Source: Belliella alkalica (GTDB taxonomy: Bacteria > Bacteroidota > Bacteroidia > Cytophagales > Cyclobacteriaceae). Taken from it: a DNA stretch of 64,000 nt. Where the stretch lies: NCBI RefSeq assembly GCF_022549785.1, contig NZ_JAKZGO010000003.1:258167-322166 (forward strand). The letters are read 5' to 3'. The position numbers were made by a program, and so were the translations under genes. The notes under the pieces are model-generated. The model had not been told where the DNA came from. It did no database searches and saw only the letters and a program-made list of their open reading frames with translations. Below, piece after piece: positions 47,641-56,012 of this stretch. Position 1 is the first letter of the stretch. Each line of letters starts with the position of its first letter.

Positions 47641-48411
47641 AGCAAATATAGATTTAATCTTATTGATGATATTTGAAAGGCTTCTTTGGTGGTGAAGAGG
47701 TCCATTTAGATATTTGAAGAAAAAATCCTTATGTTTTTGGTTAAGATAATCTATAGTTTTGTTTTTTCCTTTTTTAGAAAAAATCTTCCTTCTTGATTTT
47801 TCAGCAGTTCTGTAATAAAACCCGACAAATGGTAGCTGTACGACTTCCCCACCAGATTTTAAAAGCGAAATCCAAAATTCCCAGTCCTCCCATCCACCTC
47901 TCATTTCTACATCAAACCCCCCAACCGACAGCCAATCTTCTTTCTTGAACATTGCACTTACAAATATCATATTGTCTTTTGCAAGTGACTCTAATGAAAA
48001 TGGTTTTAGTTTCCATGGCCCATTTTTCTTTCCGAATTTTTCGGCTTTGCAATATACTAGTTTGATATTCTCCGATTTGAAAAATGTGTCTACCGCTTCT
48101 AATATGTAGTCTTTTGAAATCAAATCATCTCCATCCAGAGGTAAGATTATTGTCCCTTTTGCTTTTGATATACCGGCATTTCTTGCAGCGGAGGGGCCTG
48201 CATTTTTTTGCTCGATTCCGAGAATGTTTTCATATTCATTTTCTAAAGACCTTATTACTTCCCCTGATTTGTCAGTGGATCCATCATTGACAATGATGAT
48301 TTCAACTTTCGGATATGATGATTGTAATACAGAGCTTACTGTTTCTTGGATGTAATCCTGATGGTTGAAACATGGGATGATAACTGAAACAAGAGGCTGA
48401 TTATTTATCAT
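47608..48411 (-). CDS. Glycosyltransferase family 2
   Basis: A 267-residue GT2 enzyme: VSVIIPCFNHQDYIQETVSSV, VEIIIVNDGSTDKSGE, AGPSAARNAGISKAKG and the metal-binding LPLDGDDLI at about residue 93 are classical. It transfers a sugar from an NDP-sugar, probably for a polysaccharide or glycoprotein. The last nine residues and the stop codon lie in the end of a MITE-like element (G), suggesting a replaced C-terminus. Confidence 0.9.
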   Translation of the reverse strand: MINNQPLVSVIIPCFNHQDYIQETVSSVLQSSYPKVEIIIVNDGSTDKSGEVIRSLENEYENILGIEQKNAGPSAARNAGISKAKGTIILPLDGDDLISKDYILEAVDTFFKSENIKLVYCKAEKFGKKNGPWKLKPFSLESLAKDNMIFVSAMFKKEDWLSVGGFDVEMRGGWEDWEFWISLLKSGGEVVQLPFVGFYYRTAEKSRRKIFSKKGKNKTIDYLNQKHKDFFFKYLNGPLHHQRSLSNIINKIKSIFANINIRNNAKS

Positions 48412-48956
48412 TTGAGTTTAGACGAAATTTTGTATAAAGATACTTGATTCCTTGAAGGCTTTATTTTAATTAGACTACTTTTTTAAATTTGGATAAATTT
48501 TTAACTAGTATAAAATACTTTAATGATTATATATACTGCATTTTTCACACGATTACTTTGGAGTAATCTGTTAGAGTTTTGGCAATAGAGATAGCTTGGT
48601 TTTGTTTGAATTTTGAGAAGTTTTGAGTATCACAAATATTAATATTCTAATTTTTAATTGTTTTTATAGTACTCAAAAGTACTCAATATTGAGATGCGTA
48701 TCAAATAGTCACTTTTTATTTGAATGGAAATAAATTCAAAGTTAATATTTGATTTTAACTGTGGTCATTTTAATTTATAAACTGTTGATATATAGATTTA
48801 TAATATAATTTACGAGGTAAAGTTTACTAGTTTTGTATTAGGATTTAAATTGGATAAATGGCGTTTTACATCTGCCTTTAAATCCTGATAAAGGTGTCGC
48901 TTGAGTAATGTTGTGTTATTATTTTTATAATTTATCTAAAAATACCATGAAGAAAA
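48412..48956. other. Long AT-rich intergenic region
   Basis: Over 500 AT-rich bases upstream of the minus-strand glycosyltransferase and the small RNA candidate. A short palindrome GATTACTTTGGAGTAATC is present near 48552-48569, and the text AAAAGTACTCAA recurs weakly. No coding frame of note or further structure was seen. Confidence 0.45.
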
Positions 48957-48990
48957 TTTTGGAAGTTTGAGATAAACTTGTGTATATTTG
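48957..48990 (+). promoter_or_regulatory. Promoter of candidate small RNA
   Basis: TTTTGG at 48957-48962 and TATATTTG at 48983-48990 with a 20-base spacer match the Bacteroidota -33/-7 consensus and are not in front of any long gene. Confidence 0.6.
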
Positions 48991-48995
48991 TCACG

Positions 48996-49117
48996 GGTGA
49001 TTAAGCAACTTTTTCTGCTTAGAGTTTTTGAACTAGTTTAGAAATGAAGACTATATTGAAAATTGCTTTTACTAGTCTTCATTTCAACAAATAAATCCTG
49101 CTTCGGCAGGATTTTTT
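48996..49117 (+). ncRNA. Candidate structured small RNA
   Basis: About 120 bases between a good promoter and a good terminator form three hairpins in a row: TAAGCA/TGCTTA (49002-49021), ATGAAGACTA/TAGTCTTCAT (about 49044-49082) and the terminator AATCCTGC-TTCG-GCAGGATT with six T (49094-49116). The only reading frame is 16 codons (from ATG at 49044). I do not recognise a known RNA family. It could instead be a leader for the gene at 49175, but the terminator separates them. Confidence 0.45.
49094..49117 (+). terminator. Terminator with TTCG tetraloop
   Basis: AATCCTGC-TTCG-GCAGGATT followed by TTTTT; a very stable UUCG-loop hairpin at the end of the candidate small RNA. Confidence 0.85.
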
Positions 49118-49174
49118 GTTTGGTATGGTCTTATTAATTTAGCAAATTGAAGAAATTCTTTAAATTAACTCAAT

Positions 49175-50218
49175 GTGAATATTTACAAGAATCAAATATT
49201 TAAGCTAGTCTTACTGTTCGTGTTTTCCTTGATTGCGCTAAAGCAAGAGGTTTTTGCCCAAAACGATAAAGACTCTGTCTATTACGAAAAATTCCCAGAC
49301 CAATTGACCACTCGGGTCTACACTTCTAGAAAATACACTTCATTTCTTTTAAATGATAGGCGTGGAGATCAAAAACTTCGCTTTGAACCCAACTCTACTT
49401 TAAACTTAGGTGTTGGTGCCACTTATAATGGTCTGACTTTGAACATTGCCTACGGTTTTGGATTTTTGAATCCAGATAAAGGAACTGGTGATTCTAAGTA
49501 CTTGGATTTGCAAGCACATGCTTACCCAAAAAACCTTGTAATAGATCTTTTTCTGCAATTTTATAAAGGGTTTTATGCTGATCTTGATGGTTTATCAAAT
49601 CAAACTGACCCTTTTTTGATTCTTCCTGAAATGCGTGTCAGAAAGATCGGAACAAATGTACAATATTTGTTTAATGGTGATAAGCTTTCACTAAGAGCAG
49701 CGTTTCTTCAGAGTGAATGGCAGAAGCGTTCTGCGGGAAGTCCACTTGTAGGGTTTGAGGTTTATGGTGGTCTGGTGGATAACGATAGGCTTATTTTACC
49801 CATTGGTTTTTTGCCCTCTGAAAGTAGGAATTTCAGTTCTTCTCGTTATTTCCAATTTGGACCAAATGTAGGGTACACCCACACTTTTGTTATCCTCAAG
49901 CATTTTTTTATAACCGGATCTGCTTCTACCAACCTGAGTTTAGGTCATCAAAGCATTTCATTTGAGAATGAAACTGAAAAAAGATGGGCTTTAAATTCCA
50001 ATTTGTTTTTAAGGGGATTTGTCGGTTACAATTCTAAAAAATGGTCCGTTAATGCAAACTATGTACACAATCGAGTTAATTTGACGAGAAACAGTGAGTT
50101 TGATAACACCTTGATGACTGGTAATTATCGTATTAATTTTGTGTATCGAATACTTCCTGGTCCAGGATTGAAGCGTTATCTTGATGCTGTGGATTTAAAA
50201 AGACTATTGTTGAGATAG
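49175..50218 (+). CDS. DUF4421 outer-membrane protein
   Basis: A 347-residue exported protein (signal ending near VFAQ) whose core, RFEPNSTLNLGVGATYNGL through LDLQAHAYPKNLVIDLFLQFYKGFY, is typical of the Bacteroidota DUF4421 family, predicted beta-barrels of unknown function. It starts with GTG at 49175; the ATG two bases before (49173) is followed at once by TGA in its own frame. Its neighbour is a candidate small RNA upstream. Confidence 0.85.
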   Translation: MNIYKNQIFKLVLLFVFSLIALKQEVFAQNDKDSVYYEKFPDQLTTRVYTSRKYTSFLLNDRRGDQKLRFEPNSTLNLGVGATYNGLTLNIAYGFGFLNPDKGTGDSKYLDLQAHAYPKNLVIDLFLQFYKGFYADLDGLSNQTDPFLILPEMRVRKIGTNVQYLFNGDKLSLRAAFLQSEWQKRSAGSPLVGFEVYGGLVDNDRLILPIGFLPSESRNFSSSRYFQFGPNVGYTHTFVILKHFFITGSASTNLSLGHQSISFENETEKRWALNSNLFLRGFVGYNSKKWSVNANYVHNRVNLTRNSEFDNTLMTGNYRINFVYRILPGPGLKRYLDAVDLKRLLLR

Positions 50219-50344
50219 TGTTTTAGCATTATGAAATTTATATTGATTTGCCTGTGATTAGGTATAAATATGTGGCATGCTATCAGCAAGCAAATCAATT
50301 TTATTATTTTTACAAACAAGGAAATAATATAAAACCAATTATAT

Positions 50345-51889
50345 ATGTCAGAGAAATATGGAATAAGTGATGCTCTAAAAGTTTTGGGCATTTCTGCTGA
50401 AAACAATGGTACGAGTACTGGTGACAATTGGATAGATACTGGTGAAAGTTTTTTGAGTTCTTTTTCTCCAGCAGATGGGCAGCTGATAGCCAAAGTCCAA
50501 TTGACAAATAAGGAAGCTTATGAAAAAGTCATTAAGGAAGCTCAGGGTTCTTTTGAATCTTGGAGAGTGACACCAGCTCCTCAGCGAGGTGAGATTGTTA
50601 GACAGGTAGGAAATGCATTGAGGGAGGTGAAATCTGAATTAGGGAAATTGGTTTCTTATGAAATGGGTAAATCATATCAAGAAGGACTGGGAGAAGTCCA
50701 GGAAATGATTGATATCTGTGATTTTGCTGTTGGGTTGTCTAGGCAGCTTTATGGTTTGACCATGCATTCAGAAAGGCCTGGGCACAGGATGTATGAGCAA
50801 TGGCATCCAATTGGTGTTGTAGGGATTATATCAGCTTTTAATTTTCCAGTGGCAGTTTGGTCTTGGAATAGTATGATAGCTATGGTTTGTGGCAATGTGT
50901 GCGTGTGGAAGCCTTCTGAAAAAACACCTTTGTCAGCAGTCGCATGTCAGAAAATTATCGCAAAAGTATTGAAGGAAAACAATCTCCCTGAAGGGATTTC
51001 ATCACTGATCGTGGGTGATTATAAAGTAGGGGAGTATTTGTCTCACGACTCTAGAATTCCTTTAGTTTCAGCCACAGGTTCTACCCGTATGGGTAAGCTA
51101 GTAGGTCAAGCCGTTGGAGGAAGGTTAGGTAGGTCATTATTGGAGTTGGGAGGAAATAATGCTATAATAATTACCGAGAATGCTGATTTGGAAATAGCAA
51201 TCAGAGGGGCTCTTTTTGGTGCTGTAGGGACTGCTGGGCAAAGATGTACTACTACTCGTAGGTTGATAATTCATGAATCTGTGTATGAAGAAGTGAAATC
51301 TAGATTGGTTTCTGCATATGGTAAATTAGTAATAGGAAATCCTTTGGATGAGAAAAATCATGTAGGGCCGCTCATAGATACAGAAGCTGTCGATATGTAC
51401 CTTGATGCAATCAAAAAGGTAACTGAAGAAGGAGGGAAGGAATTAGTCTCTGGTGGTGTGTTGACCGGTGAAGGCTATGAGTCGGGATGCTATGTCAAAC
51501 CATGCATCATCGAAGCTGAAAACAATTATCTGATGGTACAGCATGAAACCTTTGCGCCAATTCTGTATCTAATGAAATACGCATCATTGGAAGATGCAAT
51601 TGCAATGCAAAACGGAGTTCCGCAAGGATTATCTTCTTCAATTATGACTTTGAATATGCGTGAGGCGGAATTGTTTCTGTCAGCTGCAGGATCAGATTGT
51701 GGAATTGCCAATGTAAATATAGGTACTTCAGGTGCAGAGATTGGTGGGGCTTTTGGAGGTGAAAAAGAAACTGGTGGAGGAAGAGAGTCAGGTTCTGATT
51801 CTTGGAAAGCATATATGCGCCGCCAAACAAATACCATCAACTACAGCAATTCATTGCCATTAGCCCAAGGGATAAAGTTTGATATTTGA
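50345..51889 (+). CDS. Aldehyde dehydrogenase, ALDH7 (alpha-aminoadipic semialdehyde dehydrogenase) type
   Basis: A 514-residue aldehyde dehydrogenase. The catalytic Cys301 is in GQRCTTTRRL, the NAD-binding and general-base segment is LELGGNNAI, and GPLIDTEAVDMYLDAI and NVNIGTSGAEIGGAFGG are specific to the ALDH7/antiquitin family, which oxidises aminoadipate semialdehyde in lysine degradation. The N-terminal half (EMGKSYQEGLGEVQEMIDICDFAVGL) agrees. It is a single-gene unit with a terminator. Confidence 0.92.
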   Translation: MSEKYGISDALKVLGISAENNGTSTGDNWIDTGESFLSSFSPADGQLIAKVQLTNKEAYEKVIKEAQGSFESWRVTPAPQRGEIVRQVGNALREVKSELGKLVSYEMGKSYQEGLGEVQEMIDICDFAVGLSRQLYGLTMHSERPGHRMYEQWHPIGVVGIISAFNFPVAVWSWNSMIAMVCGNVCVWKPSEKTPLSAVACQKIIAKVLKENNLPEGISSLIVGDYKVGEYLSHDSRIPLVSATGSTRMGKLVGQAVGGRLGRSLLELGGNNAIIITENADLEIAIRGALFGAVGTAGQRCTTTRRLIIHESVYEEVKSRLVSAYGKLVIGNPLDEKNHVGPLIDTEAVDMYLDAIKKVTEEGGKELVSGGVLTGEGYESGCYVKPCIIEAENNYLMVQHETFAPILYLMKYASLEDAIAMQNGVPQGLSSSIMTLNMREAELFLSAAGSDCGIANVNIGTSGAEIGGAFGGEKETGGGRESGSDSWKAYMRRQTNTINYSNSLPLAQGIKFDI

Positions 51890-51898
51890 TTAGAGATG

Positions 51899-51936
51899 AT
51901 TTCACCTATTAGAATTTCCTAATAGGTGAAATTTTT
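51899..51936 (+). terminator. Terminator after the ALDH7 gene
   Basis: A 14-bp stem ATTTCACCTATTAG/CTAATAGGTGAAAT with a 7-base loop, followed by TTTTT, 10 bases after the stop codon. Confidence 0.85.
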
Positions 51937-52006
51937 GGGTCTGAAAGAATTTTTGGTTCATTATCAGAAAGTTACTTGTTGAGGTGATAAAATATTTAAT
52001 TTTATG

Positions 52007-52037
52007 TTTGTATGGATAAAATTTAAATTTACCTTTG
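52007..52037 (+). promoter_or_regulatory. tRNA-Val promoter
   Basis: TTTG at 52007-52010, a 19-base spacer and TACCTTTG at 52030-52037 match the Bacteroidota consensus; the first tRNA begins at 52058. Confidence 0.75.
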
Positions 52038-52057
52038 CATTCCATTCAGAAAGCAAT

Positions 52058-52132
52058 GGGAGTTTAGCTCAGTTGGTTCAGAGCATCTGCCTTACAAGCA
52101 GAGGGTCGGGGGTTCGAATCCCTCAACTCCCA
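52058..52132 (+). tRNA. tRNA-Val (TAC anticodon), copy 1
   Basis: The acceptor stem GGGAGTT/AACTCCC, D-loop AGCTCAGTTGGTTCAGAGC, anticodon stem TCTGC/GCAGA with loop CTTACAA (anticodon TAC) and T-loop GGTTCGAATCC form a complete 75-base tRNA with discriminator A. No CCA is encoded. Confidence 0.95.
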
Positions 52133-52156
52133 CATATTTTATATTTATTGTCCTTC

Positions 52157-52231
52157 GGGAGTTTAGCTCAGTTGGTTCAGAGCATCTGCCTTACAAGCAG
52201 AGGGTCGGGGGTTCGAATCCCTCAACTCCCA
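52157..52231 (+). tRNA. tRNA-Val (TAC anticodon), copy 2
   Basis: Identical over 75 bases to the copy at 52058-52132, and 24 bases downstream of it. The two are probably processed from one transcript that ends at the terminator at 52235. Confidence 0.95.
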
Positions 52232-52234
52232 CAT

Positions 52235-52259
52235 AAAGCCTCAGAGAGAGGCTTTTTTT
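52235..52259 (+). terminator. Terminator of the tRNA transcript
   Basis: AAAGCCTC/GAGGCTTT with a 5-base loop and seven T, three bases after the second tRNA. Confidence 0.9.
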
Positions 52260-52393
52260 ATTTATGACTTGTAATATTTATATATTGCATTTTGAATCAC
52301 AACATTTTTTTTTCTTTTGAGTACATAATTCTGATATAATTTGGTTGTCTGCAATGACATCAGAACGCGAATAATTAGAACAAATATATTTTC

Positions 52394-53488
52394 ATGATTA
52401 GGGATTGTATCTCAAGGGTAATTATTCTTGGTGTCGTTTTTTTTGTCACAAATCAAGCCAAGGGTCAAAGTTATTTCCAAATGAACAAGTCATTGGGGAG
52501 TACAATTATTCATAATTCAGAAGTGAGCCCTGTGAAAGGTTATCCAAGGTTTGTTAAGCTTGATTATTTTTCAAGACTCAATGCAAAAGAATATCATGAT
52601 CATATGAATAACCCTATAGCTGGTGTGAGCTTTACCTATTTAGATCATGATAATGCCTTGGTAGGGAGATCTTACGCATTAAGTGGATTTCTCCAGCCGA
52701 TTATTAAAGCTTGGGGAAAAAGTGAAGTTTCATACAAAGTGTCTCTTGGCTTAGCCTATGTAGAAAACCCATTTGATCCTGTGAAAAACGATCTCCAAAA
52801 AGCAATTGGTTCTAATGTGAATTATTTTGTTGAAGCTCAATTGGTGTACAATTATTCACTTACGGACAAATTGGGGTTGAATGCACATGCTGGACTTACT
52901 CACATCAGTAATGCTGCGCGTAGACTGCCTAATTCCGGCCTTAACATTGTTTTTGCTGGTTTTGGAGTCAATTATCAAATTGCTGAGGAGAATCCAAAGG
53001 CTTTTGAAAAAGTTAACCAAAAGACGCTTGATTATAAATTGGAAAGGATAAATCATGCGATATATATCAGATCGGGTGTGAAAAGTATTAGAGCTTTAGA
53101 TTTTGCTGTTTTTCCTGCATATGGCATCAATTATACCTCATCATATAGATATTCACCTATTGGGTCTTGGACGGCTGGATTGGATTTAGATTACAATGTG
53201 GGTTATATTAGAGAAAGACAGGCGAGGGTAGATGAATATGGCCAATCAGGGTCATTCGATCGATGGAGAACAGGTTTTGCAGTTGGTCATGATTTACATA
53301 TGAATAAACTTGTTTTTGTGACCCAATTTGCAACTTATCTAAAAAGACCTGATGAAACACATAAACTTTTTTATCAAAGATACGGCTTGAAGTATCATTT
53401 GTCATCAAACTGGCAAGTAGCCGCCACATTGAAAGCCCATGGAGGAAGGGCAGATTATATGGAGTGGACTCTTGGGTATGTGTTTTGA
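52394..53488 (+). CDS. PagL-like acyloxyacyl hydrolase / lipid A 3-O-deacylase family
   Basis: A 364-residue exported protein (signal ending near AKGQ) with a PagL-type active-site motif H-x-S-N in AGLTHISNAA, about residue 170, within an 8-strand-like barrel (residues 25-200). The C-terminal 160 residues are another set of beta strands. PagL removes an acyl chain from lipid A in the outer membrane; the Bacteroidota form is less studied. Confidence 0.75.
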   Translation: MIRDCISRVIILGVVFFVTNQAKGQSYFQMNKSLGSTIIHNSEVSPVKGYPRFVKLDYFSRLNAKEYHDHMNNPIAGVSFTYLDHDNALVGRSYALSGFLQPIIKAWGKSEVSYKVSLGLAYVENPFDPVKNDLQKAIGSNVNYFVEAQLVYNYSLTDKLGLNAHAGLTHISNAARRLPNSGLNIVFAGFGVNYQIAEENPKAFEKVNQKTLDYKLERINHAIYIRSGVKSIRALDFAVFPAYGINYTSSYRYSPIGSWTAGLDLDYNVGYIRERQARVDEYGQSGSFDRWRTGFAVGHDLHMNKLVFVTQFATYLKRPDETHKLFYQRYGLKYHLSSNWQVAATLKAHGGRADYMEWTLGYVF

Positions 53489-53667
53489 TAAAATTTTATG
53501 TGTATACGGAATGATGTCAGTGACAAAACAAATCAATCATTTTTGCTTCTATTCGATATTAATTGATACAAGATATTTGTGGATATTGATTCAATGCAAC
53601 CAAAAATGTTAGAAATTTAGCTTACAGGCATTGAAGCATATATCTTTTTTTAAAAAAAAAACTTTAT

Positions 53668-53817
53668 ATGTATATCCGTTTTTATAACAGTAGAATCTAA
53701 ATAATTGAATTAACCTGTGATTTCGAACCAATATCAATAAATATCCAATATCTATTAGTATCAGTTTGCCAAAAAACAACCGTCTAATTGATTAGTGGCA
53801 TGATTGCGGATAATCAT
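53668..53817 (+). mobile_element. MITE-like element C
   Basis: A 150-bp element with ends ATGTATATCCG and, on the complement, ATGATTATCCGC. It is the inverted match of element D (58785-58934), with about four differences in 150 bases by eye. The direct repeat AAACTTT flanks it (53659-53665 and 53818-53824), consistent with a partly preserved target-site duplication. Confidence 0.8.
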
Positions 53818-53921
53818 AAACTTTCATGCATGTAAAATCAAAAAAATGTCAAATTGATTTCAGCAATGTTTTTCATTAGGAAGGAATAAATGATGTCTTT
53901 TTGAATCTTCAGCTCTAATGA

Positions 53922-53979
53922 ACAACCCCGGATTTTTTATCTGATTTTCTATGTAGAATCCTAATAAAAAATCCAGGGT
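53922..53979 (-). terminator. Long inverted repeat after the TonB receptor gene
   Basis: AACCCCGGATTTTTTAT pairs with ATAAAAAATCCAGGGTT across a 22-base loop. It stands right after the stop of the minus-strand receptor gene. There is no T-run after the stem, so it may be a processing hairpin, a REP-like remnant or a terminator. Confidence 0.45.
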
Positions 53980-53985
53980 TAGTTC

Positions 53986-55842
53986 TTATTGAAAGAGGTT
54001 TAAACTAATTCCAGCCCTAAACCATCTTCTAGGCATTTGGACAAAGCCAGCTTCTATATAATCAGTATTCGTGACATTGGAAGCCTCAGCAAAAATGCCA
54101 AAAGTCTTCAGCCTATTGTAATCCATTCTAATATCCATTAGGAAATATGGATCTAATGCCATTCTTTCAATATATCTAGCCTTGATGTTCAATTCTAAAT
54201 TTGTAAAAAACTCAGTTCTTACACCGGCAATAGCCTGATGTCGCATTGCGTTCAGGGTGTTTCTTGATTCTGCCCCTGGTAATTGTTTCAAGTCAGCATC
54301 GATGTAATTGTAACTCAATGAAATTTCAGAAAGTTTAAAGTTCTTACTTCCAAGCTTTAGCGCTTGCTGCATTCCTATTTCGATCCCTTGGAAAGTTACT
54401 TCAGAGATATTTCTTGGTGTCCAGCGGTTAGGGTTTGGTACAATTTCGCTTGGCTCTCTATTCCAGTCAATAAGGTTTTTTGTGTGTCTGTTGAAATAGA
54501 CTATTTCAAGTCTTAAGCCTTTGTTTCCATATTTGTAACCGAACTCAAAACTTTGGGCTTCTTCTGGTGTCAAGTCTGGATTTGACAAATTACTTGGATC
54601 TTGGTAATAAAGTTCTGTGAAGGATGGGATTCTATAACTTGCCCCATAGTTTGTATAAAGTCTTGAGCTATTATTGATTTGATACCCCAATTCTGCACCA
54701 GGGAAATGCTTCCAGCCATATTCATCGTAAAAATTGGAATATACTCCGGCCCTGAAATCAAAGTTTTCCCAAAACTCAATCCGATGCTCCGCAAAAACTC
54801 CAAGAAAAGCCCTATCTCTATCTCCCAAATTATTACTTTCTATTTTCTCTTGCCTTCCTTCGACTCCAAAGCCTGTAGTACCTAGTTTGGATTGATATCT
54901 TCCATTCAGCTCCAAGGCAAAAACATCTGAGACATGGTTGTTGGTGAAAAATTCAGGTTCATTTCTCCTTAACCTAAATTCATCCGAATTTCTTCTCCAA
55001 TATGCCCTAGTCTGTAAGTAAAGGTTTTCATGGCTATAAGTATGGCTAAGTGAAGCAATAAAAGTCTGAATACTTTCCCATTGATCCGGAAAGCTGTTGG
55101 TGTAGAATCCATTTGCACCAAATGACCTGTCGGTATACCCAACCATAGTTCGAATCTCATTTTTTTCATTCAAATCCATCCCACCTTCATAGAAAACATT
55201 ACTTACTTTATAATCAGAGTTGTACCAATGACCATTTGAGGCATCGTGTGAAACAGATAATGATTGTTTGTAAGTGCCAAAAGGCAAAGTGACTGGCAAG
55301 GCGGAAACTACGCTGACCCCCTTCATTCCAAAATCACCTCCATAAGCTTGAATGTTCAGTCCTTTGGTTTCGGGTAGCATCGTGACCACATTAACAGCAC
55401 CAGCATAAGCATTTTGTCCATAAATTCTGGAGGCTGGGCCTTTCATTACCTCCACACGTTGTATTGCTTGAAGCGGAATTGGGATATTCATGATATGATG
55501 CCCTGTTTGCGGATCAGTCATTTTTATTCCATTTATGAGCATCAAGGTTTGTTCAAAACCTCCACCTCTGATTCCAATATCACCTTGTACACCAGAAACA
55601 CCCCTCTGCCTTACATCTACTCCTGGAGTAAATGAAAGAACTTCTTGCAAGCTTCTGGCAGGTGTAGTCTCTATGTCTTTTCTACTGACGATTGAAATGT
55701 TTCTTGATACCTTGTTGAATGGAATTTCAATCCTGTTTTCTTGAATTACAACTTCTCCAAGATCAACGGTGGTACTGTCTTGAATAGCTTTAACACCGTA
55801 AGAATGAAGGATTAAAGCAGGAATAAGTAATATTTTTTTCAT
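53986..55842 (-). CDS. TonB-dependent outer-membrane receptor
   Basis: A 618-residue receptor: signal peptide, plug domain (LQEVLSFTPGVDVRQRG through GSAxRIYGQNAYAGAVNVVT-like, residues 55-155) and a 22-strand barrel (residues 160-618). The size and plug fit a BtuB/FepA-like transporter, but the ligand is not predictable; no SusD partner is adjacent, which argues against glycan uptake. It is divergent from the M1 peptidase and enclosed by MITE-like elements C and D. Confidence 0.92.
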   Translation of the reverse strand: MKKILLIPALILHSYGVKAIQDSTTVDLGEVVIQENRIEIPFNKVSRNISIVSRKDIETTPARSLQEVLSFTPGVDVRQRGVSGVQGDIGIRGGGFEQTLMLINGIKMTDPQTGHHIMNIPIPLQAIQRVEVMKGPASRIYGQNAYAGAVNVVTMLPETKGLNIQAYGGDFGMKGVSVVSALPVTLPFGTYKQSLSVSHDASNGHWYNSDYKVSNVFYEGGMDLNEKNEIRTMVGYTDRSFGANGFYTNSFPDQWESIQTFIASLSHTYSHENLYLQTRAYWRRNSDEFRLRRNEPEFFTNNHVSDVFALELNGRYQSKLGTTGFGVEGRQEKIESNNLGDRDRAFLGVFAEHRIEFWENFDFRAGVYSNFYDEYGWKHFPGAELGYQINNSSRLYTNYGASYRIPSFTELYYQDPSNLSNPDLTPEEAQSFEFGYKYGNKGLRLEIVYFNRHTKNLIDWNREPSEIVPNPNRWTPRNISEVTFQGIEIGMQQALKLGSKNFKLSEISLSYNYIDADLKQLPGAESRNTLNAMRHQAIAGVRTEFFTNLELNIKARYIERMALDPYFLMDIRMDYNRLKTFGIFAEASNVTNTDYIEAGFVQMPRRWFRAGISLNLFQ

Positions 55843-56012
55843 AAAATAGATTTAAAATCTCGGGGCAAATTACCTTCTAAATAATTCTAAATGCAAATGT
55901 TTTGCATTTTAGAAGTAATTTCTAGCCTACATACCTTACTCTGTAAATTTGGTTTTTTGTTATCTTTTGTTTCTGTATTTTAGCCAAATCATTTAAAATT
56001 ATATTTCATAGT

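Noticed and set aside
52004-52267. Open frame of 87 codons over the tRNA genes
   Set aside because: It contains the same peptide twice, because it runs through two identical tRNA-Val genes.
52340-53540. Further MITE ends around the PagL-like gene (TCTGCAATGACATCAG and ACGGAATGATGTCAG)
   Set aside because: The two sequences are in direct, not inverted, orientation and lack the TATCCGC core.
55843-56012. Cobalamin riboswitch upstream of the TonB receptor
   Set aside because: The 170-base region between the receptor and the M1 gene has no B12-box-like sequence or stable fold that I can see.
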